From Holophagaceae bacterium (GTDB lineage Bacteria > Acidobacteriota > Holophagae > Holophagales > Holophagaceae), in the NCBI GenBank assembly GCA_016710635.1, contig JADJVL010000003.1:248001-312000 (forward strand): a DNA stretch of 64,000 nucleotides, written 5' to 3'. A program made the translations under genes and the position numbers. This document shows, piece after piece, positions 14,205 through 24,070 of the stretch; positions within the stretch are counted from its first letter, which is position 1, and the number at the start of each line of letters is the position of its first letter. A model generated the notes under the pieces. That model was not told the origin of the DNA and searched no databases. It saw nothing but the letters and a program-made list of their open reading frames with translations.

Positions 14205-16787
14205 TTGTCCCCCGAACTCAAACGCATCCGTTGGCGGCTGATCCTGTCGAGCCTGATCGCCCTGGGCCTCAGCCTGGGGACTTTCTACGCGACCCAGTGG
14301 GCCTACGCCTTCTCCGACGACCAGTGCACCTGGAAGGTCGAGAAGGACCGCATCATGATCCGGGAGATCCTCCCCGCGGGCGTGGCGGAAGAGGCGGGCA
14401 TGCTGGAGGGCGACCAGCTGGTCGGCATCCAGGGCCGGAAGTTCCAGGCCAACGCCGCCGGGGTGCGGGAGGCCCAGAACCTCATCAACGCCCGGGGCGA
14501 AGGCACCGTGCTGGTGTACACGGTGGTCCGGGAAGGCAAGACCCTCTACCTGCCCCTGCGCCTCGTGAAGCCCCTGGACGTGGGCCGCCTGATCCAGATG
14601 GCCACGGGCCTGCTCTTCTGGCTGCTGGGGCTGCTGGTGGTGGTCTCCAGCCCCCAGCGCAAGATCTCCCGGCTCTTCTTCTACCTCTCCCTGGGCTTCC
14701 TGCTGCTGCCAGCGGGACGGCTGGCCTTCCAGGGCAATGTCCCGGGCTGGCTGCTCTTCCTCATCTTCACCACCGCCTTCGCCGTGCGGGCCTTCCTCGC
14801 CCCGCTGGTGATCCAGTTCTTCCTGCGCTTCCCCCACCCCTTCCCGCTCCGGAAGAACCGGCGCTTCATGAGCTTCGTCTACGGCTACTTCATCCTGGAC
14901 GCCATCGGGAACCTGGTGGTCCTCCTGCTGCGCCAGGGCGGCGCGGGGCTCTTCAAGGGCCTGGGCCTGGAGCGCGCCCCGGACTGGCTGCCCGGCTTCC
15001 TCAAGGGCGCCGCGGTGGCGGGCATCGTTTCGAACGTCATCTACGTCAGCGCCTTCGCCTTCGCCCTGGTCTGCTTCATCCGGGGCACCCTGAAGGTGGA
15101 CGAGCGCCGGCGCCGTTCGGTCCTGCCGGCCCTGCTGGTGGCCCTGGCCCTCAGCCTGGACTTCATCGGCCTCTTCTGGATGAGCGCCCTGCCCCGCTTC
15201 CAGACCCTCATCTTCCAGCGCCAGGCCTGGATCTTCCTCGCCCCCCTGCCCCTGCTCCCCCTGGCCTTCGCCTACGCGGTGGTCCGCCACGGCCTCTTCG
15301 ACATCCGCCGCACCATCCTGCGGTGGGTCGCCTACTTCGCCATCCTCGGCGCGGTGGTGGCCCTCTACTTCGCGGCCCTGGCCTGGATCTTCGGACACAC
15401 CCTGGCCAGCGTGCCGCCGGGCTGGGCCGGCGTGCTGGTGGGCCTGTCGGCCCTGCCCATCGGCTGGGCCCTGCGGCGGCTGCTGCTGACCCTGCGGCGC
15501 TTCTTCCGGCGGGATCAGCACACGGCGCGGCAGGTGCTGCTGGGCAGCCTGCGGGAGAGCCAGCTGCGGCTCTCCGACGAGGCCTTCACCCGCATCTTCA
15601 CCGACGCCCTCCGGGAGGCCTACCGGCCCAGCGCCCTGCATGCCCTGCCGGTGCTGGAGGGCGCCATCCTGCTGCCTCAGGGCGAGTCCGCCATGGGCCG
15701 CCTCTTCCCGCCCCAGCGGCTGGCCATCCCGCCGGGCCTGATCCGCCACGCACGGGAGAACCGCGAACTGATCCTGGGCCTCTCCAGCGAGGAGGCCGCG
15801 TGGATCCTGGACGCGGGCCCCGAGCTGCGGGCCCACGTGGACGCCCTGGAAGTGCAGGTCATGATGCTGGTGATGGTGGACGAGCAGCCCGCCAAGGCCA
15901 TCCTCATGGGGGGCAAGTACGCGGAGCTGAACTACGGCCGCGAGGACCGGGAGCTGCTGCGGGAGGCCGCCATCGCCGCGGGCCTGCAGCTGGAAGCCGC
16001 CGCCCTGCACCGCCGCCTCCTGGACCAGGGCCGCCTGGAGCAGGAGCTGCAGACCGCCCGCCTCATCCAGGAGAACCTGGTCACCTCCAAGGCTCCGGAG
16101 GTCCCGGGCTTCAGCCTGGCCCTGCGCCTGGATCCCGCCATGGAGACCGGCGGGGACATCCTTTGGGTGCGCAGCCTGAGCCCCAAGGCCGACGGCGCCA
16201 AGCGCTGGCTGGCCGCCGTCGGGGACGTGAGCGGCAAGGGCATGGCGGCGGCCCTCTACATGAGCCAGGCCATGGCCCTGCTGGAGTTCGCCACCCAGCA
16301 GCAGGAGCGTCCCCTGGAGGAGATCCTCCACTGCCTCGACACGGCCTTGCGGAACCTCATGGGCCAGCGCGACTTCCTCACCCTGGCCCTGCTGGAGTGG
16401 GACGAGTTCGGGCGCTTCCGCCTGGCCCGGGCGGGGCATCCCCCGGCGGTGGTGGTCCACGGTTCGAAGGCGGGCGAGTCCCGGGAGCTGAGCCCCCACG
16501 GCCGTGGCCTGGGCCTGCGGCCCGCGGGCCCCTGCGACTGGGAGATCGCCGAAGGCGTGCTGGCCCCCCGGGAGTGGATCGTGCTGCACAGCGACGGGCT
16601 CACGGAGGCCATGAGCCGGGGTGGCGAGCTCTACGGGCTGCCGCGCTTCATCGAACAGCTCCAGCGCTTCTGGGGCACGGGCTCGGCGCGGGCCGCCTGC
16701 GAAGCGCTTTTCAGGGACGTTTCCAGCTTCGAGGCGCAGAATAGGGACGACCGCACCCTCCTCATCCTCGCCCGCGAATCCGCATGA
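14205..16787 (+). CDS. Membrane PDZ protein with SpoIIE/PP2C phosphatase domain
   Basis: 860 aa. A TM helix at ~12-30 is followed by a PDZ domain (~45-125; REILPAGVAEEAGMLEGDQL). Several membrane helices lie between ~128 and ~420 (for example LLFWLLGLLVVVSS). A helical/GAF-like linker leads to the PP2C-type SpoIIE domain at ~615-857: AMETGGDILWV and AVGDVSGKGMAAALYM supply metal-binding Asp residues, and IVLHSDGLTEA and QNRDDRTLLIL close it. It probably dephosphorylates an anti-sigma-factor antagonist. TTG start with AGGG upstream. The stop overlaps the next ATG (ATGA), implying coupling. The REC-HATPase protein at 38075 is a possible opposing kinase. Confidence 0.85.
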   Translation: MSPELKRIRWRLILSSLIALGLSLGTFYATQWAYAFSDDQCTWKVEKDRIMIREILPAGVAEEAGMLEGDQLVGIQGRKFQANAAGVREAQNLINARGEGTVLVYTVVREGKTLYLPLRLVKPLDVGRLIQMATGLLFWLLGLLVVVSSPQRKISRLFFYLSLGFLLLPAGRLAFQGNVPGWLLFLIFTTAFAVRAFLAPLVIQFFLRFPHPFPLRKNRRFMSFVYGYFILDAIGNLVVLLLRQGGAGLFKGLGLERAPDWLPGFLKGAAVAGIVSNVIYVSAFAFALVCFIRGTLKVDERRRRSVLPALLVALALSLDFIGLFWMSALPRFQTLIFQRQAWIFLAPLPLLPLAFAYAVVRHGLFDIRRTILRWVAYFAILGAVVALYFAALAWIFGHTLASVPPGWAGVLVGLSALPIGWALRRLLLTLRRFFRRDQHTARQVLLGSLRESQLRLSDEAFTRIFTDALREAYRPSALHALPVLEGAILLPQGESAMGRLFPPQRLAIPPGLIRHARENRELILGLSSEEAAWILDAGPELRAHVDALEVQVMMLVMVDEQPAKAILMGGKYAELNYGREDRELLREAAIAAGLQLEAAALHRRLLDQGRLEQELQTARLIQENLVTSKAPEVPGFSLALRLDPAMETGGDILWVRSLSPKADGAKRWLAAVGDVSGKGMAAALYMSQAMALLEFATQQQERPLEEILHCLDTALRNLMGQRDFLTLALLEWDEFGRFRLARAGHPPAVVVHGSKAGESRELSPHGRGLGLRPAGPCDWEIAEGVLAPREWIVLHSDGLTEAMSRGGELYGLPRFIEQLQRFWGTGSARAACEALFRDVSSFEAQNRDDRTLLILARESA

Positions 16788-17443
16788 ACGACGACCTAGT
16801 CCCGATCCAACCCACGACCCAAGCCCCTGCCCAAGCCCCTCCGCAGGCCGGGCCCCAAGCCGCAGCCCAGCCCGGGCCCCAGTCCCCTGCACCGCCCGCG
16901 CCCTCCGCCGCCGGAACGAACTGGCCCGTGCTGCTCCTGACGGTCCTGCTGGGCGCCCAGCTGGGGCTGGCCTGGCTCCACGGCCGCATGCTCCACCGTC
17001 AGCACGCCCAGCTCCTCGCCCTGCGGGACGACCTCCAGGGCCTGGCGGAAGCCATCGATTCGGCCTGGGAGGACGCTCCCGCGGAAGAAGGCAGCCTGGC
17101 CCCGGCCTCCCGGCCCGCCCTCCGGCGACTGCACCGGCGGTCCGTGGCGGGGGCCGCCGCGGGCCGCCTGCGCCTCGCGGGCTACCGGCCCCAGGAAGAG
17201 CCGGCCCCGGAGCAGGATCCCGCCGCCAAGGAGCTGGAGGCGGCGCGGAAGAGCGGCGAGAAGGCCGTGAAGGACGCGAAGGTCGCCCAGAAGCAGCTCT
17301 CCTTCACCGCCGCCGCCGAGCGGGCGAACCGGGTCGAGAAGATCGACAACGCCTCCAGGGGCTTCATGTGGGCCACCCTGGTCGCCGCCGTGGTGCTCAT
17401 CGGAGGCTATTCGCTGCGGGGCTACCTGCGCCGGCGGGGCTGA
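16784..17443 (+). CDS. Proline/alanine-rich two-helix membrane protein
   Basis: 219 aa. Residues 1-45 are a P/A/Q-rich disordered tail; a TM helix lies at ~47-66 (WPVLLLTVLLGAQLGLAWLH), a charged coiled region at ~70-185 and a second TM helix at ~191-211 (FMWATLVAAVVLIGGYSLRGYL). Not recognised. It starts inside the stop of the SpoIIE phosphatase gene, so it is co-translated with it and may be its membrane partner. Confidence 0.65.
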   Translation: MNDDLVPIQPTTQAPAQAPPQAGPQAAAQPGPQSPAPPAPSAAGTNWPVLLLTVLLGAQLGLAWLHGRMLHRQHAQLLALRDDLQGLAEAIDSAWEDAPAEEGSLAPASRPALRRLHRRSVAGAAAGRLRLAGYRPQEEPAPEQDPAAKELEAARKSGEKAVKDAKVAQKQLSFTAAAERANRVEKIDNASRGFMWATLVAAVVLIGGYSLRGYLRRRG

Positions 17444-17451
17444 GGCCTGGA

Positions 17452-18246
17452 ATGTCCCTCTACGACTTCCTCCAGCGCGATCCGGACTGCGCCGCCCTCG
17501 CCGAAGGCGCCATCCACGCCGTGTCGCCCCTGCTGGACGATCCGGATCCCACGGCGAGCCTGGCGCTGCTGGATCTGTGGGCCTTCGACCTGGCGGGGAA
17601 GATGCCGCTGCCCTGGGACACCGGCGAAGCCCTGGAGGCCCTGAACGACTTCCTCTTCCGCACCCACGGCCTGCGGGGGGACCGGCAGCACTACGACGAT
17701 CCGCGCAACGCCCTGCTGCCCCAGGTGATGGTCCGCAAGAAGGGCCTGCCCATCGCGCTCTCGATACTGTGGATCGATCTGGCCCGGCGCCTGGGCCTGG
17801 ATGCCGTGGGCATCGGCCTCCCGGGCCACTTCATCACCGCCCTGCGCACCCCCGGCGGCCTGCTCTGCGTGGACCCCTTCCACGGCGGCCGCGCCGTGGG
17901 CGACGAGGAGGCCGCGGAACTGGTGCATCAGGCCACCGGCGGCCGGGTGGACTTCCACCCCGCCATGCTGCGCCCCGCCTCCCACCGCGCCATCCTCACC
18001 CGCCTCGTGCGCAACCTGCACCTGCGCTTCGTGAAGATCGAAGCCTGGGACGAAGCCCTCTGGACCGCCACCCACCTCCTCATGCTCGATCCCGAGGATC
18101 CCCTGCCCTACAAGGAGCGCGCCCTGGTGCACCTCAAGCGCGGGGCGCTCTGGCAGGCCCTGGAGGACTTCAAGGTGGCCCTGGCGAAGGCGCGGGACGA
18201 GGATCCGGAAGTGTCCCGTTGGGTCAAGAAGCTGGAGAGCCAGTAG
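17452..18246 (+). CDS. SirB1-type transglutaminase-like protein with TPR tail
   Basis: 264 aa. The transglutaminase-like core reads QHYDDPRNALLPQVMVRKKG, then LPIALSILWIDLARRLGL and GIGLPGHFI, the SirB1 signature (N-x-x-L-x-x-V-x-x-x-R-x-G-x-P). The Cys usually present in active transglutaminases is not obvious. The C-terminal part (~195-260) is TPR-like (ATHLLMLDPEDPLPYKERAL). The start was set at the ATG following GGAA; 8 bases behind the preceding gene, so likely part of the same operon. Confidence 0.85.
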   Translation: MSLYDFLQRDPDCAALAEGAIHAVSPLLDDPDPTASLALLDLWAFDLAGKMPLPWDTGEALEALNDFLFRTHGLRGDRQHYDDPRNALLPQVMVRKKGLPIALSILWIDLARRLGLDAVGIGLPGHFITALRTPGGLLCVDPFHGGRAVGDEEAAELVHQATGGRVDFHPAMLRPASHRAILTRLVRNLHLRFVKIEAWDEALWTATHLLMLDPEDPLPYKERALVHLKRGALWQALEDFKVALAKARDEDPEVSRWVKKLESQ

Positions 18247-18401
18247 CATCCCTGTTCGCACCGTGGCGCCGCCGATGGCAGGCCGAGGGCAGGTTGGAGC
18301 GCTGCGATCCGCGCGCGCAGTGCAATGCCTGGAGAACTAGGCACGCCGTCACGGGCGTCCAGGGGTATCCTTCAGGCGTTCAGGGCCGATGAAAGGCCAA
18401 G

Positions 18402-21400
18402 GTGGATCCGCGCGCGCCGCAACACCCCGTTGTTCCTCCAGGCCCCGCGTGGAGCGGGCCTTCCAAACGGCTCCTGCTCGCGCTCCTGTTCCTGCTGCTC
18501 AGCCTGGGCCCAGCCCTGGCGGCGCCTCCGCCCCCGGCCGCCCCCATCGCCCTCCAGCTGAAATGGCGGCACCAGTTCCAGTTCGCGGGCTACTACGCGG
18601 CGGCGCGCCTGGGGTACTTCACCGCAGAGGGGCTGGAGGTGACCCTCGTCGAGGGCGGTCCGGGCCGGGACCCTGTGCAGGAGGTGGTCGCGGGCCGCGC
18701 CGCCTATGGCATCGGGGATTCGGATCTCCTGGTGGCCCGGGCCAAGGGCCTTCCCGTCGTCGCGGTGGCCAGCATCTTCCAGCACTCGCCGTACGTGCTG
18801 ATGACCCGGCGGGGGGATGGGCTGAAGGAGCCCTCCGACCTCATCGGGAAGCGCGTGATGGTGGCGGAGGGCCAAGGCGAAATCCATGCGCGGGCGATGT
18901 TCCTGCGGGAGGGGGTGGATCCCGCCCGGGTCGTCTTCCTTCGCCACAGCTGGAACCCCGGCGACCTGGCGAACGGGCAGACCGATGCCATGTCCGGGTA
19001 CTCCTCGGTGGAGCCATTCCTCATCGAACGGCTGGGCACGCCCGTCAGCCTCATGCGGCCCGCGGAGCACGGGATCGACTTCTACGGGGACTGTCTCTTC
19101 ACGACCACCGAAGAGGCTGAAGCCCATCCGGACCGGGTGGAAGGGGTCCGCCGGGCGGTGCTCAAGGGCTGGACCTACGCGCTCCGGAACCCTGGCGAAG
19201 TGACCGGCTGGATCCTGGACCTGCCGGGGGTGGAGGCGCGGGGCCTCAGCCGCGCCCAGCTGGAGGCGGAGGCCGCGGCGATGAAGCCCCTCATCCTCAG
19301 CGACATCGTCCCCCTGGGGCACATGAACGCGGGCCGCTGGGAAGAGATCCTGAGGACCTACAAGGACCTCAGGATCCTTGGGCCCCAGGCCGACCTGGAC
19401 GGGTTCCTCTTCGACGCCGACCATCACCTCCCGGAGCGGACGAGGAAGCAACTGCTCCGGTGGGGCGGCATCCTGGGCGCGGGGTTGCTGCTCTTCCTCG
19501 CCTGGACCTTCACCCTGCGCCGGAAGGTCCAATGGAGCGCGCGGGCCCTGCAGGAGAGCGAGGCGCGGTTCAAGCAACTGGTGGAGACCTCTCCGGCCCC
19601 CATCTTCATCGAATTCCAGGGCCGTTTCGAATTCCTCAATCCAGCGGCCGTGGCGCTCTTCGGGCATCGGGATGCCCAGGAACTGCTAGGGCATCCCGTC
19701 CTGGACATCGTGCTCCCCGAGGACCGGGCCCGTATCCAGGCCCGGGTAGAGGCCTTCAATGAGACACCCACTCCCCTCGAGCGCACCGAGCTCCGCATCG
19801 CCCAGCCCGACGGGACGGTGGTGGAGCTGGAAGTGACCACCACCCCCATCCCCTGGAAGGGCACCACGGCGGGGCGGGTCTTCCTGCGGGACATCACCGC
19901 TAGCAACGCGGCCTGGAAGGCCCGGGAGGCTAGCGAAGAGAACTTCCGGCAGCTCGTGGAGAATTCCCAGGACTGCATCTTCGTGTCCACCCAGGGCCAG
20001 TTCCAGTACATGAACGCCGCGGGGCGGCGGCTGTTCCAGCTCGAAGCCGTGGAGCAGGTCATCGGGCTCCCGATGATGGACTTCATCCACCCCGAGGACC
20101 GGCCCCTCATGCTGGAGCGGTCCCGCATCTTCCACGAGACCGGCGAGCCCGCCCCGCCCCAGGAGATGCGCGTCCTGGGCCATCGGGGCCGGGTCGCCCT
20201 CGTGGAGGTGACCACCTCCCGCATCGAATTCCATGGGGTGGTCGCCGCCCGGGTCTTCATGCGGGACGTCTCCGCCCAGCGGACCGCCGAGGCCGCGCTG
20301 ATGTCCAGCCAGGGCATCCTGCAGGGCTTCTTCGATGGGGCGCCCTTCCAGATGGGGGTCACGGAATTCACCGAGGACCAGGACGTGCTCCTGCTGTCCC
20401 TGAACCCGTCGGCGGCGGCGGCCATGGGCCTGAGCGTGGAGTCCGCGGTGGGCGTGCGCATCAGCGACCTGGGCCTGCCCGGTCCCCACCGCGGCGTCTG
20501 GGTCGAGCAGTACCAGGAGGCGCTCCGGACCCGCAGGCCGGTCCACTTCGATGCGCGGATGACGCTGGCGGGCATCGAACACGACTGGGCCATCACCCTG
20601 GCCTGGATCGGGGAAGGGCCCGGCCGGCCCCGCTTCGCCTATGTGGTGCAGGACGTCTCGGCCCAGCGGCGGATGGCCCGGGAACTGGAGGAGCGGGAAG
20701 CCACCCTGCGCGCCTTCTATGACGGCGCCCCCATGCTGATGGGCGTGACGGAAGTGACCCCCGACGGCGAGATGATCGCGGTCTCGGTGAACGAGGCGCT
20801 GGCCCGCTCCTTCGGCCGGAGCGCCCAGGAAACCGCGGGCCTCAACGCCCGGCAAGCGGGCATGGGCAAGCACCTCCATGCCCTCTGGCTGGCCCGCTAC
20901 AAGGAGGCCGGGGCCGCCGGGCGCCCCATCCACTTCGTCCTCGACAGCTCGGGCATGGGCCTCAAGGGCTGGCTGTCGGTCACCATCGCCCCCATCGGCC
21001 CGGGCGCCTCGGGCAACCCCAGGTACAGCATGATCGGCGAGGACATCAGCGAAGGCGTCCGGGACCGGGAAGCCCTGGTGGCGAGCGAATCCCGGCTGGA
21101 GGAGGCCCAGCGCATCGCCCACCTGGGGAGCTGGGTCTGGGATCAGGCTTCCGGCACCATGACCTGGTCCGACGAGCTCTGCCGGATCTTCGGCGTCGAT
21201 CCCGCGCTGCACGTGCCCACCATGGAGGACGCGGTGGACCGGGTGCATCCGGACGACCGGGCCAAGGCGCGGGCCCTGGTGGGCGAGGGGCTCGCCACGC
21301 TCAAGCCCTTCTCTTACGAGTTCCGCATCCTTCGGCCCGATGGCGAGGTGCGCACGATCCTGGATCAGGGGGAGGTGCTCCTCGATGCGCAGGGCCGGGC

Positions 21401-23900
21401 CACGGGCCTGGCGGGCGCCTGCCTCGACATCACGGAGCAGAAGCGCGCGGAGCAGACCCGGGCCGCCCTCCACCTGATCTCCGAGGCGGCCCAGTCCACC
21501 GCCACGCTGCCGGGCCTCTTCCAGCGCATCCACGAGATCATCGGCGACCTGCTCCCGGCGAAGAACTTCTTCGTGGCCCTCTACGACGAGGCCTCGGATG
21601 AACTGACCTTCCCCTACTTCGTGGACGAGCACGATCCCTCCCCGGGTCCCATGAAGCTGGGGGATGGCACCCTTTCGGGGCAGGTGATCCGCCGGGGCGA
21701 GGCCATCCTCCTGACCCGGGAGACCCAGGCGCAGCGGACCACGGAGGAGCGCTCCGTCGTCGGCTCGGAATCCATCGACTGGCTGGGCGTTCCCCTCAAG
21801 TCCCATGCCCACACCTTCGGCGTGCTCGTGGTGCAAAGCTACAAGGGGGACGTCCGCTACACAGAGGAGGACAAGGCCCTGCTCGAGTTCGTGTCCGGCC
21901 AGGTGGCGGCCGCCATCGAGCGCAAGCACGCCGACGAGGAGTTGCGGAACCAGAACGACCTCTACCAGCTGGTCCAGCGCGCGACCAACGACCTGATCTG
22001 GGTCTGGGACCTGGCCACCGACAGGAGCGAGCGCAGCGACACCATGGAGGCGATGTTCGGCTACACGCTGGACGAGGTGGCCCCCACCATCATCTGGTGG
22101 GAGGAGCACCTCCACCCCGAGGACCGGGACCGGGTGCGCAGCGGCATCCGGGCCGTCATCCGGGAGGGCGGCTCCGCCTGGTCCGCCGAGTACCGCTTCC
22201 TGCGCAAGGACGGCGCCTACGCCAAGGTCCTGGACCGGGGCTACGTGGTCCGGGACGAGGCGGGCATCGCCACGCGGATGATCGGCGCCATCTCGGACCT
22301 CACCCTGCGGGTCCGGGCGGAGGAGGCCCTGGCGGCCAACGAGGCCAAGTCCGAGTTCCTGGCCACCATGAGCCACGAGATCCGCACCCCCATGATCGGG
22401 ATGCTGGGCATGGTGGAGATCCTGTCCCATACGCGGCTGGACGCCGAACAGCAGGGCGCCCTGGGGGTGATCCAGTCCTCGGCCAAAGCTCTTCTGGGGG
22501 TCATCGGGGACATCCTGGATTTCTCCAAGATCGAGGCGGGACACCTGGAGCTGGAACCTCAGGCCGTTTCGCTCCGGCGCATCCTCGAAGAGGAGCACGC
22601 GATCTTCTCCGGGGCGGCCGCGGGCAAGGGGCTGAGCCTGACCTGCGACATCGACCCGGCGCTGGGAGCGGCCCACTTCGCCGACCCGGTGCGCTTCCGG
22701 CAGATCCTCGCGAATTTCTACAACAACGCGCTCAAGTTCACCCCTTCGGGTTCCGTGCAGCTCCGGGTGGAGGTCCTGGAGACCGGCCCGGAGACCCAGA
22801 CCCTGGCGATCCGCCTGAAGGACACGGGCATCGGCGTTTCGCCGGAGAACCAGAAGCGCCTCTTCCAGCCCTTCATGCAGGCGGAGTCCTCCACCACCCG
22901 GCGCTTCGGCGGCTCGGGGCTGGGCCTGACCATCTGCCTGCGGCTGGCGAAGATGATGGGGGGCGGCATCACCATGGACAGCGAGGAAGGCCGGGGCACG
23001 ACCATGTCCTTCGTCGCCCCCTTCCCCCTGGCCAAAGCCGCGGACCTGGGCAACGCGGCCCTGGCGGAGGCCTGGACCCCCATGGAGCCCCCGTCCCGGG
23101 AGGCTGCCCTCGCCGCCGGTTGCCTCCTGCTGCTGGCGGAGGACCATCCCACCAACCAGATCGTGCTGTTGAGCCAGCTTCGGCTCGCGGGCTTCCAGGC
23201 CGACATCGCGGAGGACGGTTTGAAGGGGCTGGAAGCCTGGAACCGCTGCACCTACGGCCTGGTGCTCACGGACATCCACATGCCCACCATGGACGGCTAC
23301 CAGCTGGCCAAGGCGATCCGCACGGCCGAGGCCGCGGAAGGCCGGAGCCGCATCCCCATCCTCGCCCTCACCGCGAACGCCCTCCAGGGGGAATTGGACC
23401 GGTGCCTGGCGGTGGGGATGGATGACTGCATCATCAAGCCCGTGAGCATCCCGGACCTGGACGCCAAGGTGCGCCAATGGCTGCCGGCGGCCGCCGCATT
23501 GGCAACCCCCAGGCCCGGCGGGACCGGCGCTGCGGCGTCCTCGGCGTCCTCGGCGCCCGCGGGCGGGCTGCCGGTGGACCTGAAGATCCTGGAAAGCCTG
23601 TCCCCCGGCGACCGGCTGGGGGGCCTGATGATCCTCCGGGATTTCCGGGACACCACCCGGGAGGACATGGCTTCCCTGCGGGAGGCGGTCGGCGCGGGCC
23701 GGCGCGACGAGATCGCGCGCTGGGCCCACCGGATCAAGGGGGCCGCCGGAATGATCGGCGCGGGGTCCCTGGCGGAAACCGCCATGGCCCTCGAGACGCA
23801 GGCGGGGTCGAAGGACGGGGATCTGCTGGGACCCCTCGCGGCGATGGAAGCGGCCTTTGCCTGGTTGAACCGTTTCGCGACCGCGGAGCTCGAACCGTGA
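18402..23900 (+). CDS. Giant hybrid sensor kinase with NMT1/SsuA-like periplasmic domain
   Basis: 1832 aa. Domains in order: signal peptide (~22-40); periplasmic NMT1/THI5-like binding domain (~47-310; KWRHQFQFAGYYAAARLGYF); TM ~352-370; PAS domains at about 382, 509, 631, 763 and 896; GAF ~1036-1180 (FFVALYDEASDELTFPYF); a sixth PAS ~1185-1305; HisKA with SHEIRTP (His ~1325); HATPase (NNALKFT, DTGIGVSPE, GGSGLGLTI); receiver ~1577-1690 (Asp in VLTDIHMPTMDG); HPt ~1735-1820 (HRIKGAAG). A full phosphorelay in one chain, presumably sensing a small ligand resembling a thiamine precursor or sulfonate. GTG start at 18402. No partner regulator is adjacent. Confidence 0.9.
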   Translation: MDPRAPQHPVVPPGPAWSGPSKRLLLALLFLLLSLGPALAAPPPPAAPIALQLKWRHQFQFAGYYAAARLGYFTAEGLEVTLVEGGPGRDPVQEVVAGRAAYGIGDSDLLVARAKGLPVVAVASIFQHSPYVLMTRRGDGLKEPSDLIGKRVMVAEGQGEIHARAMFLREGVDPARVVFLRHSWNPGDLANGQTDAMSGYSSVEPFLIERLGTPVSLMRPAEHGIDFYGDCLFTTTEEAEAHPDRVEGVRRAVLKGWTYALRNPGEVTGWILDLPGVEARGLSRAQLEAEAAAMKPLILSDIVPLGHMNAGRWEEILRTYKDLRILGPQADLDGFLFDADHHLPERTRKQLLRWGGILGAGLLLFLAWTFTLRRKVQWSARALQESEARFKQLVETSPAPIFIEFQGRFEFLNPAAVALFGHRDAQELLGHPVLDIVLPEDRARIQARVEAFNETPTPLERTELRIAQPDGTVVELEVTTTPIPWKGTTAGRVFLRDITASNAAWKAREASEENFRQLVENSQDCIFVSTQGQFQYMNAAGRRLFQLEAVEQVIGLPMMDFIHPEDRPLMLERSRIFHETGEPAPPQEMRVLGHRGRVALVEVTTSRIEFHGVVAARVFMRDVSAQRTAEAALMSSQGILQGFFDGAPFQMGVTEFTEDQDVLLLSLNPSAAAAMGLSVESAVGVRISDLGLPGPHRGVWVEQYQEALRTRRPVHFDARMTLAGIEHDWAITLAWIGEGPGRPRFAYVVQDVSAQRRMARELEEREATLRAFYDGAPMLMGVTEVTPDGEMIAVSVNEALARSFGRSAQETAGLNARQAGMGKHLHALWLARYKEAGAAGRPIHFVLDSSGMGLKGWLSVTIAPIGPGASGNPRYSMIGEDISEGVRDREALVASESRLEEAQRIAHLGSWVWDQASGTMTWSDELCRIFGVDPALHVPTMEDAVDRVHPDDRAKARALVGEGLATLKPFSYEFRILRPDGEVRTILDQGEVLLDAQGRATGLAGACLDITEQKRAEQTRAALHLISEAAQSTATLPGLFQRIHEIIGDLLPAKNFFVALYDEASDELTFPYFVDEHDPSPGPMKLGDGTLSGQVIRRGEAILLTRETQAQRTTEERSVVGSESIDWLGVPLKSHAHTFGVLVVQSYKGDVRYTEEDKALLEFVSGQVAAAIERKHADEELRNQNDLYQLVQRATNDLIWVWDLATDRSERSDTMEAMFGYTLDEVAPTIIWWEEHLHPEDRDRVRSGIRAVIREGGSAWSAEYRFLRKDGAYAKVLDRGYVVRDEAGIATRMIGAISDLTLRVRAEEALAANEAKSEFLATMSHEIRTPMIGMLGMVEILSHTRLDAEQQGALGVIQSSAKALLGVIGDILDFSKIEAGHLELEPQAVSLRRILEEEHAIFSGAAAGKGLSLTCDIDPALGAAHFADPVRFRQILANFYNNALKFTPSGSVQLRVEVLETGPETQTLAIRLKDTGIGVSPENQKRLFQPFMQAESSTTRRFGGSGLGLTICLRLAKMMGGGITMDSEEGRGTTMSFVAPFPLAKAADLGNAALAEAWTPMEPPSREAALAAGCLLLLAEDHPTNQIVLLSQLRLAGFQADIAEDGLKGLEAWNRCTYGLVLTDIHMPTMDGYQLAKAIRTAEAAEGRSRIPILALTANALQGELDRCLAVGMDDCIIKPVSIPDLDAKVRQWLPAAAALATPRPGGTGAAASSASSAPAGGLPVDLKILESLSPGDRLGGLMILRDFRDTTREDMASLREAVGAGRRDEIARWAHRIKGAAGMIGAGSLAETAMALETQAGSKDGDLLGPLAAMEAAFAWLNRFATAELEP

Positions 23901-24004
23901 GCGCGGACCTGCATCCTGGGGCCTCCTGCGAATCGAGGCCTGGATCCTGAAGCGGGTGAAGGAAGGCGAGGCAAAGTCCTGGGCCCCATGAGGCCGGAAT
24001 GTCA

Positions 24005-24046
24005 TGTAAAGGTACCTTGACTTTCTGTAAAGGTACCTTTACTTTT
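24005..24046 (+). promoter_or_regulatory. Tandem palindromic operator overlapping a promoter
   Basis: GTAAAGGTACCTTTAC (24027-24042) is a perfect 16-bp palindrome; GTAAAGGTACCTTGAC (24006-24021) is the same with one mismatch. Their spacing is exactly 21 bases, two helical turns. TTGACT (24017-24022) and TACTTT (24040-24045), 17 bases apart, form a sigma-70-type promoter buried in the repeats. A dimeric HTH repressor, most simply the XRE protein encoded at 24490, is the likely binder. Confidence 0.65.
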
Positions 24047-24070
24047 CATCTCGACCGCCGAGGAGGCCCC

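Noticed and set aside
11178..16892. A 1904-codon open frame on the minus strand
   Set aside because: It is antisense to QueE, CocE, SDR and SpoIIE genes and has the Gly/Ala/His/Arg composition of GC-rich shadow frames; the opposite strand carries clear families.
19686..24005. A 1439-codon open frame opposite the hybrid kinase
   Set aside because: Shadow frame: no domains, no start context, fully antisense to well-defined PAS/HisKA/REC motifs.
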